From NCBI RefSeq assembly GCF_900105595.1, contig NZ_LT629784.1:3162001-3226000 (forward strand): a stretch of 64,000 nucleotides of DNA. The letters run 5' to 3'. Positions 1 to 8,578 of this stretch are shown here, piece by piece. The notes beneath the pieces were generated by a model that saw only the letters and a list, made by a program, of their open reading frames with translations, was not told where the DNA came from and did not search any database. The position numbers were made by a program, and so were the translations under genes. Numbering within the stretch: the stretch's first letter is position 1; every line of letters begins with the position of its first letter. The stretch comes from Stappia sp. ES.058. Lineage in GTDB: Bacteria; Pseudomonadota; Alphaproteobacteria; Rhizobiales; Stappiaceae.

Positions 1-837
1 CTTGCGCGCGGCTTGCTGACATCGCGAACGGGTCTCGTTGCTCTGATTGCCGCCGAAATCCAGTCGCCGTATCGCGCCTCACTGCTGGCGGCATTGTCGA
101 GCCGCCTTCAAGAGACAGGCAAGGTCGGCATGCTCATCAATACCGATCGTTCGGACGAGAGCGTCGCACGGGCGCTGCAGAAGGCCATTTCCTACCGCAC
201 CGAAGCCGCAATCATCCTGTCGGGCATGCCGGACGCCTCCCTGGCCGAAATCTGTCTGCGCAATGGCATGCGACTCGTGTTCATCAACCGGGAGGAGGAG
301 CGCCCCGGGGCGCTGCGCATTCATCTGGATGATGCTGTTGCCGGGCGCCAGGCTTTCGTGTCGCTCGCTGCAGCCGGATGCAAACGCCCGGCATTTGCAT
401 CTTCGATGGCCGGCACGCCCAGCCTGGTGGCAAGGGGTGTCGGGTTTCGGGCGATGGCTGCAGAGGCCGGCGTGCAGATCGTCGAGTGCGCGAGCGGCAT
501 GACCTCCTACCGCACGGGTCTCGATGTGGGCACGCAACTGCTGACGATGGCCGACCGTCCTGACGGTATCTTTTGCGCGACCGACCTGATCGCCTGCGGG
601 GTCGTCGATGCGGCACGCCAGCGCTTCAAGCTGCGCGTGCCGGAAGACGTGTCGGTGATCGGTTTCGACGACATCGAGCAGGCGGCATGGGAGAGTTACA
701 GCCTGACGACGTTCCGTCAGCCGATTGATGAGATTGCCGACGCGGCCGTAACCTATTTGTCCGAGGCGCCCAACGACGAGCCGCAAACGGTCACCCTTTC
801 ATCTCGGATGGTCTGGCGCGGGAGCATCCGGAAGTAA
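1..837 (+). CDS. LacI-family transcriptional regulator, 5' end outside window
   Basis: Sugar-responsive repressor or activator of the LacI/GalR type. The reading frame is open to base 1, and 278 residues are visible: essentially the whole periplasmic-binding-protein-like effector domain. The DNA-binding helix-turn-helix and hinge, normally the first ~60 residues, must lie left of the window. The C-terminal part is typical of the family: a CATDLIACGVVDAARQ stretch followed by VPEDVSVIGFDD and a TTFRQP motif near the end. A TTG at 13 could be called as a start, but that would give a protein without DNA-binding domain. I therefore treat the gene as cut by the window edge. It converges on the aldehyde dehydrogenase gene, so its targets may lie to the left. 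The effector cannot be read from sequence. Confidence 0.88.
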   Translation, partial: LARGLLTSRTGLVALIAAEIQSPYRASLLAALSSRLQETGKVGMLINTDRSDESVARALQKAISYRTEAAIILSGMPDASLAEICLRNGMRLVFINREEERPGALRIHLDDAVAGRQAFVSLAAAGCKRPAFASSMAGTPSLVARGVGFRAMAAEAGVQIVECASGMTSYRTGLDVGTQLLTMADRPDGIFCATDLIACGVVDAARQRFKLRVPEDVSVIGFDDIEQAAWESYSLTTFRQPIDEIADAAVTYLSEAPNDEPQTVTLSSRMVWRGSIRK

Positions 838-939
838 CGGCACGAAACGAAGGAGACCGACTTGACCAGCCGATGAACGTTCGTCCAGCCGCGACTTGAG
901 CCCGGTTGGAATTCACGCCAGTTGGCGCAGGCTGAAAAC

Positions 940-963
940 CGCCCGACACGCTAGGGTCGGGCG
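940..963 (-). terminator. Rho-independent terminator of the long catabolic operon
   Basis: A perfect 8-bp inverted repeat, CGCCCGAC and GTCGGGCG, with an 8-base loop lies in the 206-base gap between two convergent genes. Read on the minus strand the stem is followed at once by GGTTTTCAG, a short T run. It therefore fits the end of the minus-strand operon whose last stop codon is at 1044. It may also stop the plus-strand LacI transcript, but there is no T run on that side. Confidence 0.6.
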
Positions 964-1043
964 ATTGCGACGGTCAGGGCCCGCGCGTGGTTTGCCGAGC
1001 TCCAACGACCAATTCCGCAACGAATGCCTGAACGCCCCCTACC

Positions 1044-2495
1044 TCACATCGATGGAAGAAGGCTATCGGGCATATTCTGGTAGCACACCGGCCGGAGCCA
1101 ACGCCGGATGGCAAGGGTCCCGACGGAGGTGTGGCCGAAATTCGTCGAGGCGGGATAGGGGCCGCCGTGGACCATCGCGTCGCAGACCTCGACACCGGTC
1201 GGGAACCCATTGGAGAGCACGCGGCCGGCCTTGCGCTCAAGCACCGGCAAAAGCGTGCGTGCGGTGTCCGTGTCGGCGGCATCGAAATGCATCGTGCAGG
1301 TCAGCTGACCCTTGAGGCTCTCAGCGACCCGGCGCATCTCCGCCATGTCACCAACCTCGACGATCAACCCCAGCGGCCCGAAAACCTCCTCTCCGAGCTC
1401 TTCGGTATCGAGCCAGGTCTTGCCGGTGGTGCGATAGAGACAGGGTGTTGCGAAACGATCATCGCATGGGGACGAAATCAGCTCCTCGACACCGGCGCTA
1501 TCCGCAACGCGGTCTCGTCCTGCGCGGAACCCTTGCGCGATTGCATCGGTCAGCATCACCTGCGTGTCGGCCTCGGCCAGAGCCGCGACAACGTCCTTGG
1601 CAAAGGCATCGGCATCCGACCCGGCGCCCACGATTGCAATGCCGGGCTTGGTGCAGAACTGTCCCGCGCCCAGTGTCAGCGAAGCCGCCCATCCGGATGC
1701 AATCTGTCCGCCCCTTTCGGCCACGGCCTCGGGAAGGAGAAACATCGGGTTCACGCTTCCCAGTTCCCCGAAGAACGGAATTGGTTCCGGCCGCGCCGCG
1801 CAAAGATCGAAGAGGGCCCGCCCTCCGGCAAGCGACCCGGTAAACCCGACCGCGCGGATCAGCGGATGGGTCACCAATGCCTGCCCGGCTTCACGCGTGC
1901 CGTCCTGGACGAGGGAGAAGACGCCGGGATGAATGCCCTGCGCCTCGATCGCCGCAAGAATTGCCTCAGCGACCAGCTTGCCGGTGCCGGGATGCGCAGG
2001 GTGGCCCTTCACCACCACCGGACAGCCGGCGGCCAGCGCCGAGGCGGTGTCGCCGCCGGCAACGGAAAACGCAAGCGGAAAGTTCGACGCGCCGAAGACC
2101 GCCACGGGACCGATGGGCCGCTGCACCAGGCTGAGGCGCGGGCGCGGAGCGGGTTGCCGGTCCGGCAACGCGGAATCGTCGCGAACGTCGAGGTGCCCCC
2201 CGGCTTCGATCAGACGGGCGAACAGGCGCAACTGACCGGTCGTACGGCCGCGCTCCCCCTCCAACCGGGCGTCCGGCAATCCCGTCTCGGCAGCCGCGGT
2301 ACGTGTGATTTCTTCGCCCCTGGCCTCGATTTCATCGGCGATTGCCTCCAGAAAGCAGACCCGGTCAGCCCGGGTCGAGTGGCCAAAACTCCAGACCGCC
2401 TCTTCGGCCGCGGCACAGGCTGCATCAATGTTCCCCGCAGCCCCGGCCTCGCCGTCCACCCATTGGCCGGCAATCAGGTGCTTGTACATGAGCAT
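1044..2495 (-). CDS. Aldehyde dehydrogenase, 2-oxoglutarate-semialdehyde (2,5-dioxovalerate) dehydrogenase type
   Basis: NAD(P)-dependent oxidation of an aldehyde to an acid. The closest family I recognise is alpha-ketoglutaric semialdehyde dehydrogenase, the last step of pentonate, glucarate and hydroxyproline breakdown. Visible active-site parts are N138 in GASNFP, K163 in VVKGHP, general base E244 in FFGELGSVNP and nucleophile C281 in GAGQFCTKPG; EEVFGPLG is also present. The protein is 483 residues, shorter than the usual ~525. The N-terminus jumps from HLIAGQWVDGEA almost directly to IDAACAAAEEA, omitting roughly 20 residues normally found between these motifs. It is the last gene of the minus-strand run 8578-1044. 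Substrate is inferred from family and context only. Confidence 0.85.
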   Translation of the reverse strand: MLMYKHLIAGQWVDGEAGAAGNIDAACAAAEEAVWSFGHSTRADRVCFLEAIADEIEARGEEITRTAAAETGLPDARLEGERGRTTGQLRLFARLIEAGGHLDVRDDSALPDRQPAPRPRLSLVQRPIGPVAVFGASNFPLAFSVAGGDTASALAAGCPVVVKGHPAHPGTGKLVAEAILAAIEAQGIHPGVFSLVQDGTREAGQALVTHPLIRAVGFTGSLAGGRALFDLCAARPEPIPFFGELGSVNPMFLLPEAVAERGGQIASGWAASLTLGAGQFCTKPGIAIVGAGSDADAFAKDVVAALAEADTQVMLTDAIAQGFRAGRDRVADSAGVEELISSPCDDRFATPCLYRTTGKTWLDTEELGEEVFGPLGLIVEVGDMAEMRRVAESLKGQLTCTMHFDAADTDTARTLLPVLERKAGRVLSNGFPTGVEVCDAMVHGGPYPASTNFGHTSVGTLAIRRWLRPVCYQNMPDSLLPSM

Positions 2496-2531
2496 TTTCG
2501 TATCCTTTCGGGTTGGAGCTTGTAAGCGACG

Positions 2532-3167
2532 TCAGCCGGCGTTGCCGACGGGCTCTGACCGCGCGCCCACGGCAGCGCTCACGAGCAGCGCCACGGCGAG
2601 CATCCCCGGGTCGTCGTTGCCGATTGAACGGGCCTCATGGATTCGGGCGCGCCCGACGCGGCAGGGCAGCGCCCGAAACGCCTCCAGCGCCGCCTCCGTG
2701 GCGGCCATCGACCGCTGCGTCAGGTCGGATCGCGAAACGGCGCCGGCGGTCCCCGCCTCGAGGCTTGCCAGACTGTCAATCACGGTCTTTGCGCCTTCTC
2801 CGGTCCCGGATCGCGCCATCATTTCCTTGCGGGCCACCCCGACAAGCTCGGCCACGTCGCCTGGCGCGATGCTGTCGCAATCCTTCGTTGCCCGGCCCGA
2901 CGCCATCAGCGCGGCAATGATCAAGGTGCCGAAACTCGATCCCGTGGAGCGGGCCGCCGCCTTCGCGAGCTGCAGGAGGTATGCCCCGACCGACACGGAC
3001 GGCTCAGCAGGCTGGTTGGCCATGACGCCGATCAGGCGCGCCAGCATCGTGCCGGTATCCCCGTCTCCGAGATGGGAATCCGCCTCGTTCAGACGGCGCT
3101 CCAGCGGATCGATCCCGGCCTGAATGCGGACAATGGCGGCGCTGATGTCCTGCGCTGTGATCTCCAT
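2532..3167 (-). CDS. dhaL: DhaL subunit of a dihydroxyacetone-kinase-like enzyme
   Basis: ADP/ATP-binding subunit that supplies the phosphate for the keto-substrate subunit encoded just upstream. The protein is 211 residues, normal for DhaL. The metal-nucleotide motif DSHLGDGDTG (residues 30-39) gives the three Mg-binding aspartates D30, D35 and D37. STGSSFGTL and KTVIDSL match the nucleotide-binding loops. I chose the ATG at 3167 because the dhaK stop lies one base upstream, in a TGA-C-ATG arrangement that implies translational coupling; a longer frame to 3233 would run into dhaK. No phosphotransfer protein DhaM is seen nearby, so an ATP-dependent kinase is more likely than a PTS-dependent one. 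That is an inference. Confidence 0.9.
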   Translation of the reverse strand: MEITAQDISAAIVRIQAGIDPLERRLNEADSHLGDGDTGTMLARLIGVMANQPAEPSVSVGAYLLQLAKAAARSTGSSFGTLIIAALMASGRATKDCDSIAPGDVAELVGVARKEMMARSGTGEGAKTVIDSLASLEAGTAGAVSRSDLTQRSMAATEAALEAFRALPCRVGRARIHEARSIGNDDPGMLAVALLVSAAVGARSEPVGNAG

Positions 3168-3168
3168 G

Positions 3169-4167
3169 TCAGGACACCGTCCAGAACGGGCAAGTCGCCG
3201 GCGCGGCGAGCATCGTGTCGAGCTCCTCATCAAGGAAGCACAGGCTCACCGAGGCCCCGGCCATCTCCATCGAGGTCACGAACGGCCCGACCATGACCCG
3301 CGCCACATCGATGCCGCGCGCGCTCAGGAGCGTTCGAACGCTGCGATGGAGAATGAAAAGCTCCTCATAGGGAGAAGCTCCGAGGCTGTTGACCAGCAGG
3401 GCCACCCGCGAGGACGCTTCCGAGACCTTTTCAGCCATGAGCTTGTCGACCATCTCCGAGGCAATCGCATCCGCCGAGGAAAACGGCTGGCGCCAAAGAC
3501 CCGGCTCGCCGTGAATGCCCATGCCGAACTCGACGGTTCCGGATGCGACCTCGAAGGCAGGCGCATCGCGCCCCGGCATCAGGCAGGGTGCCAGCGCAAA
3601 GCCGATCGTCCGCGTGCGGTCCACGGCCTTGCGGGCGATGCGGGCCACCTCTTCCAGGTCCCGTCCCTCTTCCGCGGCCGCGCCCGCACATTTGTAGGCG
3701 AACAAAAGCCCCGCGACGCCACGGCGTTTCTCCATCTGGTCTTCCGGAGCGCTGGCGACATCGTCGGTGCCGAGAACGAGTTCGCTCCGGATGCCATCGT
3801 CTTCGGCCATCGAGCCCGCCATCTCGAAATTCATGCGGTCGCCGCCGTAGTTTCCGATCAGGCAGAGCACACCTGCTCCGGTATCGGCATGCAGGATACT
3901 GTCGAGCGACGTGCCGACGGTCGGTCCTTCGAAGACATTGCCGACGGCGCAGGCATCGAGTAGCCCCTCTCCGACATACCCGCAAAACAACGGCAGATGC
4001 CCGAACCCTCCCCCGGAGGCGATCCCGACCTTGCCGGCGGACTTTGCGCGGCCGCGCACCACGACGCGGCCTTCGTCGCCGACGATCCGGAGCGAAGGAT
4101 GAGCGAGACACAGGCCCTCGAGGCTTTCGTCCACATAATCTGCGGACGCGTTGATGATCTTGGTCAT
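3169..4167 (-). CDS. dhaK: DhaK subunit of a dihydroxyacetone-kinase-like enzyme, variant substrate loop
   Basis: Ketose-binding subunit that phosphorylates dihydroxyacetone or a related ketose; the substrate is held covalently on a histidine. The protein is 332 residues. H219 in GIHGEPG matches the covalent histidine. H57 and D110 (in NYGGDRMNF) match the catalytic pair of DhaK. The usual SGGGSGHEP loop reads SGGGFGHLP here (residues 51-59), so Ser and Glu next to the active site are replaced by Phe and Leu. This suggests a substrate other than free dihydroxyacetone. The ATG at 4167 has AAGGAGAT upstream. The next gene, dhaL, starts one base past the stop. Related kinases act on erythrulose, but I cannot assign that here. 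Confidence 0.88.
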   Translation of the reverse strand: MTKIINASADYVDESLEGLCLAHPSLRIVGDEGRVVVRGRAKSAGKVGIASGGGFGHLPLFCGYVGEGLLDACAVGNVFEGPTVGTSLDSILHADTGAGVLCLIGNYGGDRMNFEMAGSMAEDDGIRSELVLGTDDVASAPEDQMEKRRGVAGLLFAYKCAGAAAEEGRDLEEVARIARKAVDRTRTIGFALAPCLMPGRDAPAFEVASGTVEFGMGIHGEPGLWRQPFSSADAIASEMVDKLMAEKVSEASSRVALLVNSLGASPYEELFILHRSVRTLLSARGIDVARVMVGPFVTSMEMAGASVSLCFLDEELDTMLAAPATCPFWTVS

Positions 4168-4204
4168 GAGTATCTCCTTGTCTCGAACGGCGGACCCGAA
4201 AGGT

Positions 4205-5491
4205 TCACAGCAGCCCCAGGGCGCGCGGCAGGGCGAGAACGGTTTCCGGCACGTAGGTGATGATGAGCAGCACGAACACAGCCGCGCAGAAGAACGGGAA
4301 GATGTTCCGGACGATCCGCTCGATCGGCATGCCCAGGACAATGGAACCGGTGAAAAGGGCCGTTCCGTAAGGCGGCGTTATCAGGCCGATCACCAGGTTG
4401 AAGGTGCAGATCACCCCGAAATGAACCGGGTCGACCCCGATCTCGGTGGCCAACGGCAAGAGGATCGGGATGACGATGAAGATCGCCGGCAACATGTCCA
4501 TCACCATTCCCCACAAAAGCAGGAACACCATGATGATGAGGAGGATGAGCATCGGATCGTCCGTGAACGAGAACACCAGCGTGGCGATCTGCGCCGGGAC
4601 CTGCTCCGTGGCGAGGATCCATGAGAAAACATTCGCCGCGCCGGTGAGAAGCAACACCGCGCCCGACAAGGTGCCGCTGCGCAGCAGGATCAGAAAGAGT
4701 TCGCGCGGATCGGGGCGACCCTTGCGCTCGATCAGCCAGAGGCCGAACCCCCAGGCGACAGCGGCGGCGGAGGCTTCAGTGGGCGTGAAGACGCCCGACA
4801 GGATTCCACCCAGAATGATGACCGGCATCATCAGGAACGGAACCGATTCAATCACGACCTTCAGCTTTTCCCGCCGGCTGAGCGGTTCGCTCTTGGCGAG
4901 CACGGTATGACGCGTCGTCCAGAACACCGCGACGGCAAGCGTGATCCCGACCAGCAATCCGGGAACCAGTCCGCCGATCAGCATTCCGCCGATCGAGGTG
5001 CCGGAGACGGCGCCGACGAGAACCAGCGGGATCGAGGGCGGAATGATAGCCCCCTTGATCGAGGTCGCGATGGTCAGTGCGGCGCTGAACTCGCGGGTGA
5101 AACCGCTCTTTTCCATCATGCGCACCTGCGTGCGTCCAAGGGCGGCGATGTCGGCGATGGCCGATCCCGAACAGCCGCCGAACAACATGCTGGCGACGAT
5201 GTTCACATATCCGGTACCGCCCTTGAGCCGCCCGACAAGAAGCTGGGCAAACCGCAACAGCCTGTCCGCCGTGCCCGAGGCCACCATCAGGTCGCCGGCC
5301 AGCATGAAGAAGGGGATCGCCATGATGGTGAAGATGTCGAGACCACTGAAAAGCTGTTGAATGAGCAATGTCAGCGAATTTCCCGACATGACGAGATAGA
5401 GCGCACAGGCGAGAAGCATCGAAAAGGCGAGCGGAAAGCTCAGCGCAACGAGGGCCACGAAGCACAGCAGCATGGCGACGAAGGGGCTCAT
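4205..5491 (-). CDS. TRAP transporter large permease (DctM type)
   Basis: The 12-helix membrane subunit of a sodium-driven tripartite ATP-independent periplasmic importer. It has 428 residues, hydrophobic throughout, with features of the DctM family: MLFGGCSGSAIADIAALG, a GAIIPPSIPLVLVG loop, GVFTPTEASAAAV and NLVIGLITPPYGTALF. The start at 5491 overlaps the stop of the small permease gene in an ATGA, so the two are translated together. A longer frame to 5917 is a shadow of the small permease. It lies between the small permease and dhaK in one operon, so the imported compound probably feeds the kinase or the oxidase of the same operon. TRAP systems usually carry carboxylates or sugar acids. 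Confidence 0.93.
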   Translation of the reverse strand: MSPFVAMLLCFVALVALSFPLAFSMLLACALYLVMSGNSLTLLIQQLFSGLDIFTIMAIPFFMLAGDLMVASGTADRLLRFAQLLVGRLKGGTGYVNIVASMLFGGCSGSAIADIAALGRTQVRMMEKSGFTREFSAALTIATSIKGAIIPPSIPLVLVGAVSGTSIGGMLIGGLVPGLLVGITLAVAVFWTTRHTVLAKSEPLSRREKLKVVIESVPFLMMPVIILGGILSGVFTPTEASAAAVAWGFGLWLIERKGRPDPRELFLILLRSGTLSGAVLLLTGAANVFSWILATEQVPAQIATLVFSFTDDPMLILLIIMVFLLLWGMVMDMLPAIFIVIPILLPLATEIGVDPVHFGVICTFNLVIGLITPPYGTALFTGSIVLGMPIERIVRNIFPFFCAAVFVLLIITYVPETVLALPRALGLL

Positions 5492-6018
5492 TGTTTCGCC
5501 TCCGCGGGAAGGTCGTCGCCACCCATGATCATGAACCGGCTCGGGAAGAATTGCGCGGCCATGACGTGCAGAAGAAGAAGAACGCCGCCGACGGGGATGA
5601 TCGCGAAGACCCAGTAGTAGCGGATGCGCAAGGCCGGCGTGCGCATGATGCCGTCGAAGGAGAAGAACTCGTAGCCGTAGACGATGAAGATGATCGAGAC
5701 GAGAACGAGTCCGAGGTTGATGAGCGCGCGCACAAGCGCTTTCGCGCCGCCGGGCAAGATCTCGAACAGCAGGGACAGGCGCGGATGCTGGTTGGCGCGC
5801 AACGCCGTGGAGGCTCCCAGAAACGCCATGTAGATCATGGCGTAGCGCGCGACTTCCTCGCCCCAGAACACCGACAGCCCGAAGAAGTACCGGCCCGCCA
5901 CGAGGTAGAGTACGCAAGCGAACATCACGAGAAGCGATGCCGCCACCATGACGCCGGTGGCGAGTTGCAGCGCCTGGTCAGCGCGACGGCAAACCGTTTT
6001 CAAACGTTTGGGAAACAT
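5488..6018 (-). CDS. TRAP transporter small permease (DctQ type)
   Basis: Four-helix membrane subunit that joins the periplasmic binding protein to the large permease. It has 176 residues. Hydrophobic segments lie at about residues 20-42, 55-70, 92-115 and 133-155, and the family motif WGEEVARYAMIYMAFLGAS is present, followed by a conserved R-x-N-x-H region (LRANQHPRLSL). It overlaps the large permease gene by four bases (ATGA) and follows the binding-protein gene by 68 bases. Function is assigned from family and gene order; the substrate is unknown. Confidence 0.9.
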   Translation of the reverse strand: MFPKRLKTVCRRADQALQLATGVMVAASLLVMFACVLYLVAGRYFFGLSVFWGEEVARYAMIYMAFLGASTALRANQHPRLSLLFEILPGGAKALVRALINLGLVLVSIIFIVYGYEFFSFDGIMRTPALRIRYYWVFAIIPVGGVLLLLHVMAAQFFPSRFMIMGGDDLPAEAKQ

Positions 6019-6086
6019 CGGAAATCCTTGCGGCCAGAACCGGAGGCGGTCGCCCGCCCCCGGTTGAACGACACAGTCGAACGCGG

Positions 6087-7112
6087 TTAGAATTTGCCGT
6101 CGAACTCCGCCATGTGGGCGAAGAAGTCACTCACGAACGCCTCGCCGAAGTTCTCTTCCGCCCAGGCCCGCGTCGGGCCAGAAACGGCCTCGCGGAACAT
6201 CGCTACCTCCTCGGGGGACGGCGTGTAGACCTCGACACCCTTGTCCCGGATCTTGGCGACGGAAAGCATGTCCTGAACCGCGCCCGTTCCGTCATAGGCG
6301 AGCATGGCTTCCTCGCCGGCGTGGAGGATCGCGGTGCGCTCGTCATCCGAAAGCCCCTGGAACCATGCCTCGTTGGTGATGAAGGCCGCCGTCGTCATCA
6401 CGTGCTGGGTTTCGCTCATGTAGCCCTGCACCTGATCGAAGTTCTGGATGACGATATTGGCCGGTGTGTTCTCCTGACCGTCGACCACCCCGGTCTGCAG
6501 GCTGGTGTAGAGCTCGAGGAAGGGGATCGGCACCGGCGTGGCACCAAGGGACTCCATCATCTTCTGGTGCGGCACGACGCTCATGGTCCGCATCTTGAGA
6601 CCGTCGAGATCCGCAGGGCCCTTCACCAGGGTCGAACTCGTCGTCATGTTGCGGAAACCGTAGGGCTGCAGGAACAGGATTCGCACGCCGGTCTCTTCGG
6701 CGACATCGTCCATCAGCTTGGAAATGAAGGGCGTATCGGCATCCATCGCCGCGCGAAAATGCGAACGCGACGCAAAGAGATAGGGCATGTCGAGCACGCT
6801 CAGCCGCTCGTAGAGCAGCGACGCAACGACGCCGGACACCACATTGGCGAACTGGATGTCACCGCGACGAACCTGCTGGACGGTCGCCGCCTGATCCCCG
6901 AGTTGCCCGTTGGGGAACAACTCGACATCGAATTCTCCGCCCGAGAAGCGTTCGAGCGAGGCCTCGAAGACCTGCATGAAGGCCGAGGTCGGCGCGATCT
7001 GGGCATCGTTGGGGTCGGCCCAGGCCGCGCGCACGGTCTGTTCGGCTGACGCCTGGGGGACCGCAAGCCCCATGACAAGCGCCAGGGCGGCACCGGTTGC
7101 GAACTTTCTCAT
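6087..7112 (-). CDS. TRAP transporter periplasmic substrate-binding protein (DctP type)
   Basis: Secreted binding protein of the TRAP importer encoded by the next two genes. It has 341 residues with a signal peptide of about 23 residues ending ASA. The DctP fold is shown by DLDGLKMRTMSV, whose arginine normally forms the salt bridge to a substrate carboxylate, and by PFLELYTSLQTGVVDGQENT. This supports a ligand with a carboxylate group. It follows the FAD-oxidase gene by 65 bases on the same strand. A GGGAGGAAATGAG Shine-Dalgarno region precedes the ATG. Confidence 0.93.
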   Translation of the reverse strand: MRKFATGAALALVMGLAVPQASAEQTVRAAWADPNDAQIAPTSAFMQVFEASLERFSGGEFDVELFPNGQLGDQAATVQQVRRGDIQFANVVSGVVASLLYERLSVLDMPYLFASRSHFRAAMDADTPFISKLMDDVAEETGVRILFLQPYGFRNMTTSSTLVKGPADLDGLKMRTMSVVPHQKMMESLGATPVPIPFLELYTSLQTGVVDGQENTPANIVIQNFDQVQGYMSETQHVMTTAAFITNEAWFQGLSDDERTAILHAGEEAMLAYDGTGAVQDMLSVAKIRDKGVEVYTPSPEEVAMFREAVSGPTRAWAEENFGEAFVSDFFAHMAEFDGKF

Positions 7113-7177
7113 CTCATTTCCTCCCGTTCTTTGTTGTCGGATTTCCGCTCGCGCGGTTGGGGACCGTCAGACGGCCA

Positions 7178-8578
7178 TCACCCCGGGAAGATCTTTCCCG
7201 GGTTCATCAGGGATGCCGGATCGAGCGCGGCCTTGACCGCTCGCATGACCGCGAGCGCGTCGCCGTGTTGCCGGTCCAGCAGATGTCGTTTGTGCAGGCC
7301 AATGCCGTGCTCGCCGGAGCAAGCCCCGTCCAGCTCGATGGCCAACATCGAAACGCGCTCGCAAAGCGCCTCGGCACGGGCGGTCTCCTTCGGATCTTCC
7401 GGATCGAACAGAATGCCGAGGTGGAAATTGCCGTCGCCGACGTGGCCGACGAGCGGCGCCGTCAACCCCGCCTCGTCGATAAAGCGCTTGGTTGCCAGGA
7501 TGCAGTCGGCAAGACGGTCGAGCGGCACGCAGGCATCGGTGCCCATGTTCTTCTTGCCCGGCGCAAGCGCCAGCGCCGCCTCGTAGCAGCGCTCACGCGC
7601 GCCCCAGTAGAGCGAGTGGATCTCCGGCGTGTCGAAATAATCGGGCGATACGCCAGCCTCCTCCCGGCAGATCGCGGCAAACTCCCCGGCCCTGCGACGC
7701 ACGTCCGCCTCGTCACCGGCGAACTCGAACATGATCGTGTTGGTTTCCCGCAGCGCGTCGAGCCGGGAATAGCGGGCACAGGCGCCGGTCTGCACGGCGT
7801 CGAGCAACTCGATCCGCGACGGCTCGAGCCCATGCAGCAATGCCTGGGAAATGACCGCAAGGGCTGCGGAAAGGTCATCGATCTGGCAGATCCCGGAAAG
7901 CTGGAACGACGGCCGCGGAGCCAGCTTCAGCGTGACTTCGGTAACGATGCCGAGCGTTCCCTCCGCGCCGACGAACAGGCTGGTGAGGTCATAGCCTGTT
8001 GCGGACTTGCGGGCCCGGCTTCCCGTGCGGATCACCCGACCGTCCGGCATTACGACCTTCAGGGCGATGACGTTGTCCTTCATCGTTCCGTAGCGCACCG
8101 CCTGCGTTCCGGACGCACGGGTCGAGACCATACCGCCGATAGTGGCATCGGCCCCCGGGTCGATCGGGAAGAACAAGCCGGTGTTCCGCAGATGGGCGTT
8201 GAGGTCTTTGCGCGTCACGCCGGCCTCGACGGTGCAGTCCAGGGCTTCCGACGACACATCCACGATCCGGTTCATTTGCGACAGGTCGAGAACGACACCG
8301 CCGGCGACCGGCACGACCTGCCCTTCCAGCGAAGTCCCGGCGCCGCGACAGGTGACCGGCACACCGGCGGACGCTACAACGGACATCACGGCGGCCACTT
8401 CGTCGGTGCGGCGCGGCGAAACCACAACATCCGGAATTCGGGAAAACGGCATCCCCTCGCCGCTGGAATACTGGGCGCAGACGGATGGCCGCCGTTCGAC
8501 CGAGAGACCCAAGATCTGACCGAGATCCTCGCAGAGACGCTCAAGTGCCTTGTCCGTATACGGCGCATCCGCCTGCAT
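7178..8578 (-). CDS. FAD-binding oxidase, D-lactate dehydrogenase (cytochrome)/glycolate oxidase GlcD type
   Basis: Flavoprotein that oxidises a D-2-hydroxy acid to the 2-oxo acid and passes electrons to the respiratory chain or an acceptor. The 466 residues show the PCMH FAD-binding domain: PDVVVSPRRTDEVAAVM, then CRGAGTSLEGQ, then DPGADATIGGMVST and LFVGAEGTLGIVTEV. A C-terminal substrate domain contains GHVGDGNFHLGILFD and GEHGIG, and the protein ends MNPGKIFPG. It is the first gene of the minus-strand run that continues with TRAP, dhaKL and the aldehyde dehydrogenase. A candidate operator lies 79 bases upstream at 8657-8673. The substrate is probably a hydroxy acid taken up by one of the two transporters, by inference. 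Confidence 0.9.
   Translation of the reverse strand: MQADAPYTDKALERLCEDLGQILGLSVERRPSVCAQYSSGEGMPFSRIPDVVVSPRRTDEVAAVMSVVASAGVPVTCRGAGTSLEGQVVPVAGGVVLDLSQMNRIVDVSSEALDCTVEAGVTRKDLNAHLRNTGLFFPIDPGADATIGGMVSTRASGTQAVRYGTMKDNVIALKVVMPDGRVIRTGSRARKSATGYDLTSLFVGAEGTLGIVTEVTLKLAPRPSFQLSGICQIDDLSAALAVISQALLHGLEPSRIELLDAVQTGACARYSRLDALRETNTIMFEFAGDEADVRRRAGEFAAICREEAGVSPDYFDTPEIHSLYWGARERCYEAALALAPGKKNMGTDACVPLDRLADCILATKRFIDEAGLTAPLVGHVGDGNFHLGILFDPEDPKETARAEALCERVSMLAIELDGACSGEHGIGLHKRHLLDRQHGDALAVMRAVKAALDPASLMNPGKIFPG

Noticed and set aside
1131..2525. 464-codon plus-strand open frame opposite the aldehyde dehydrogenase
   Set aside because: No motif and skewed composition; the dehydrogenase active site is complete on the minus strand.
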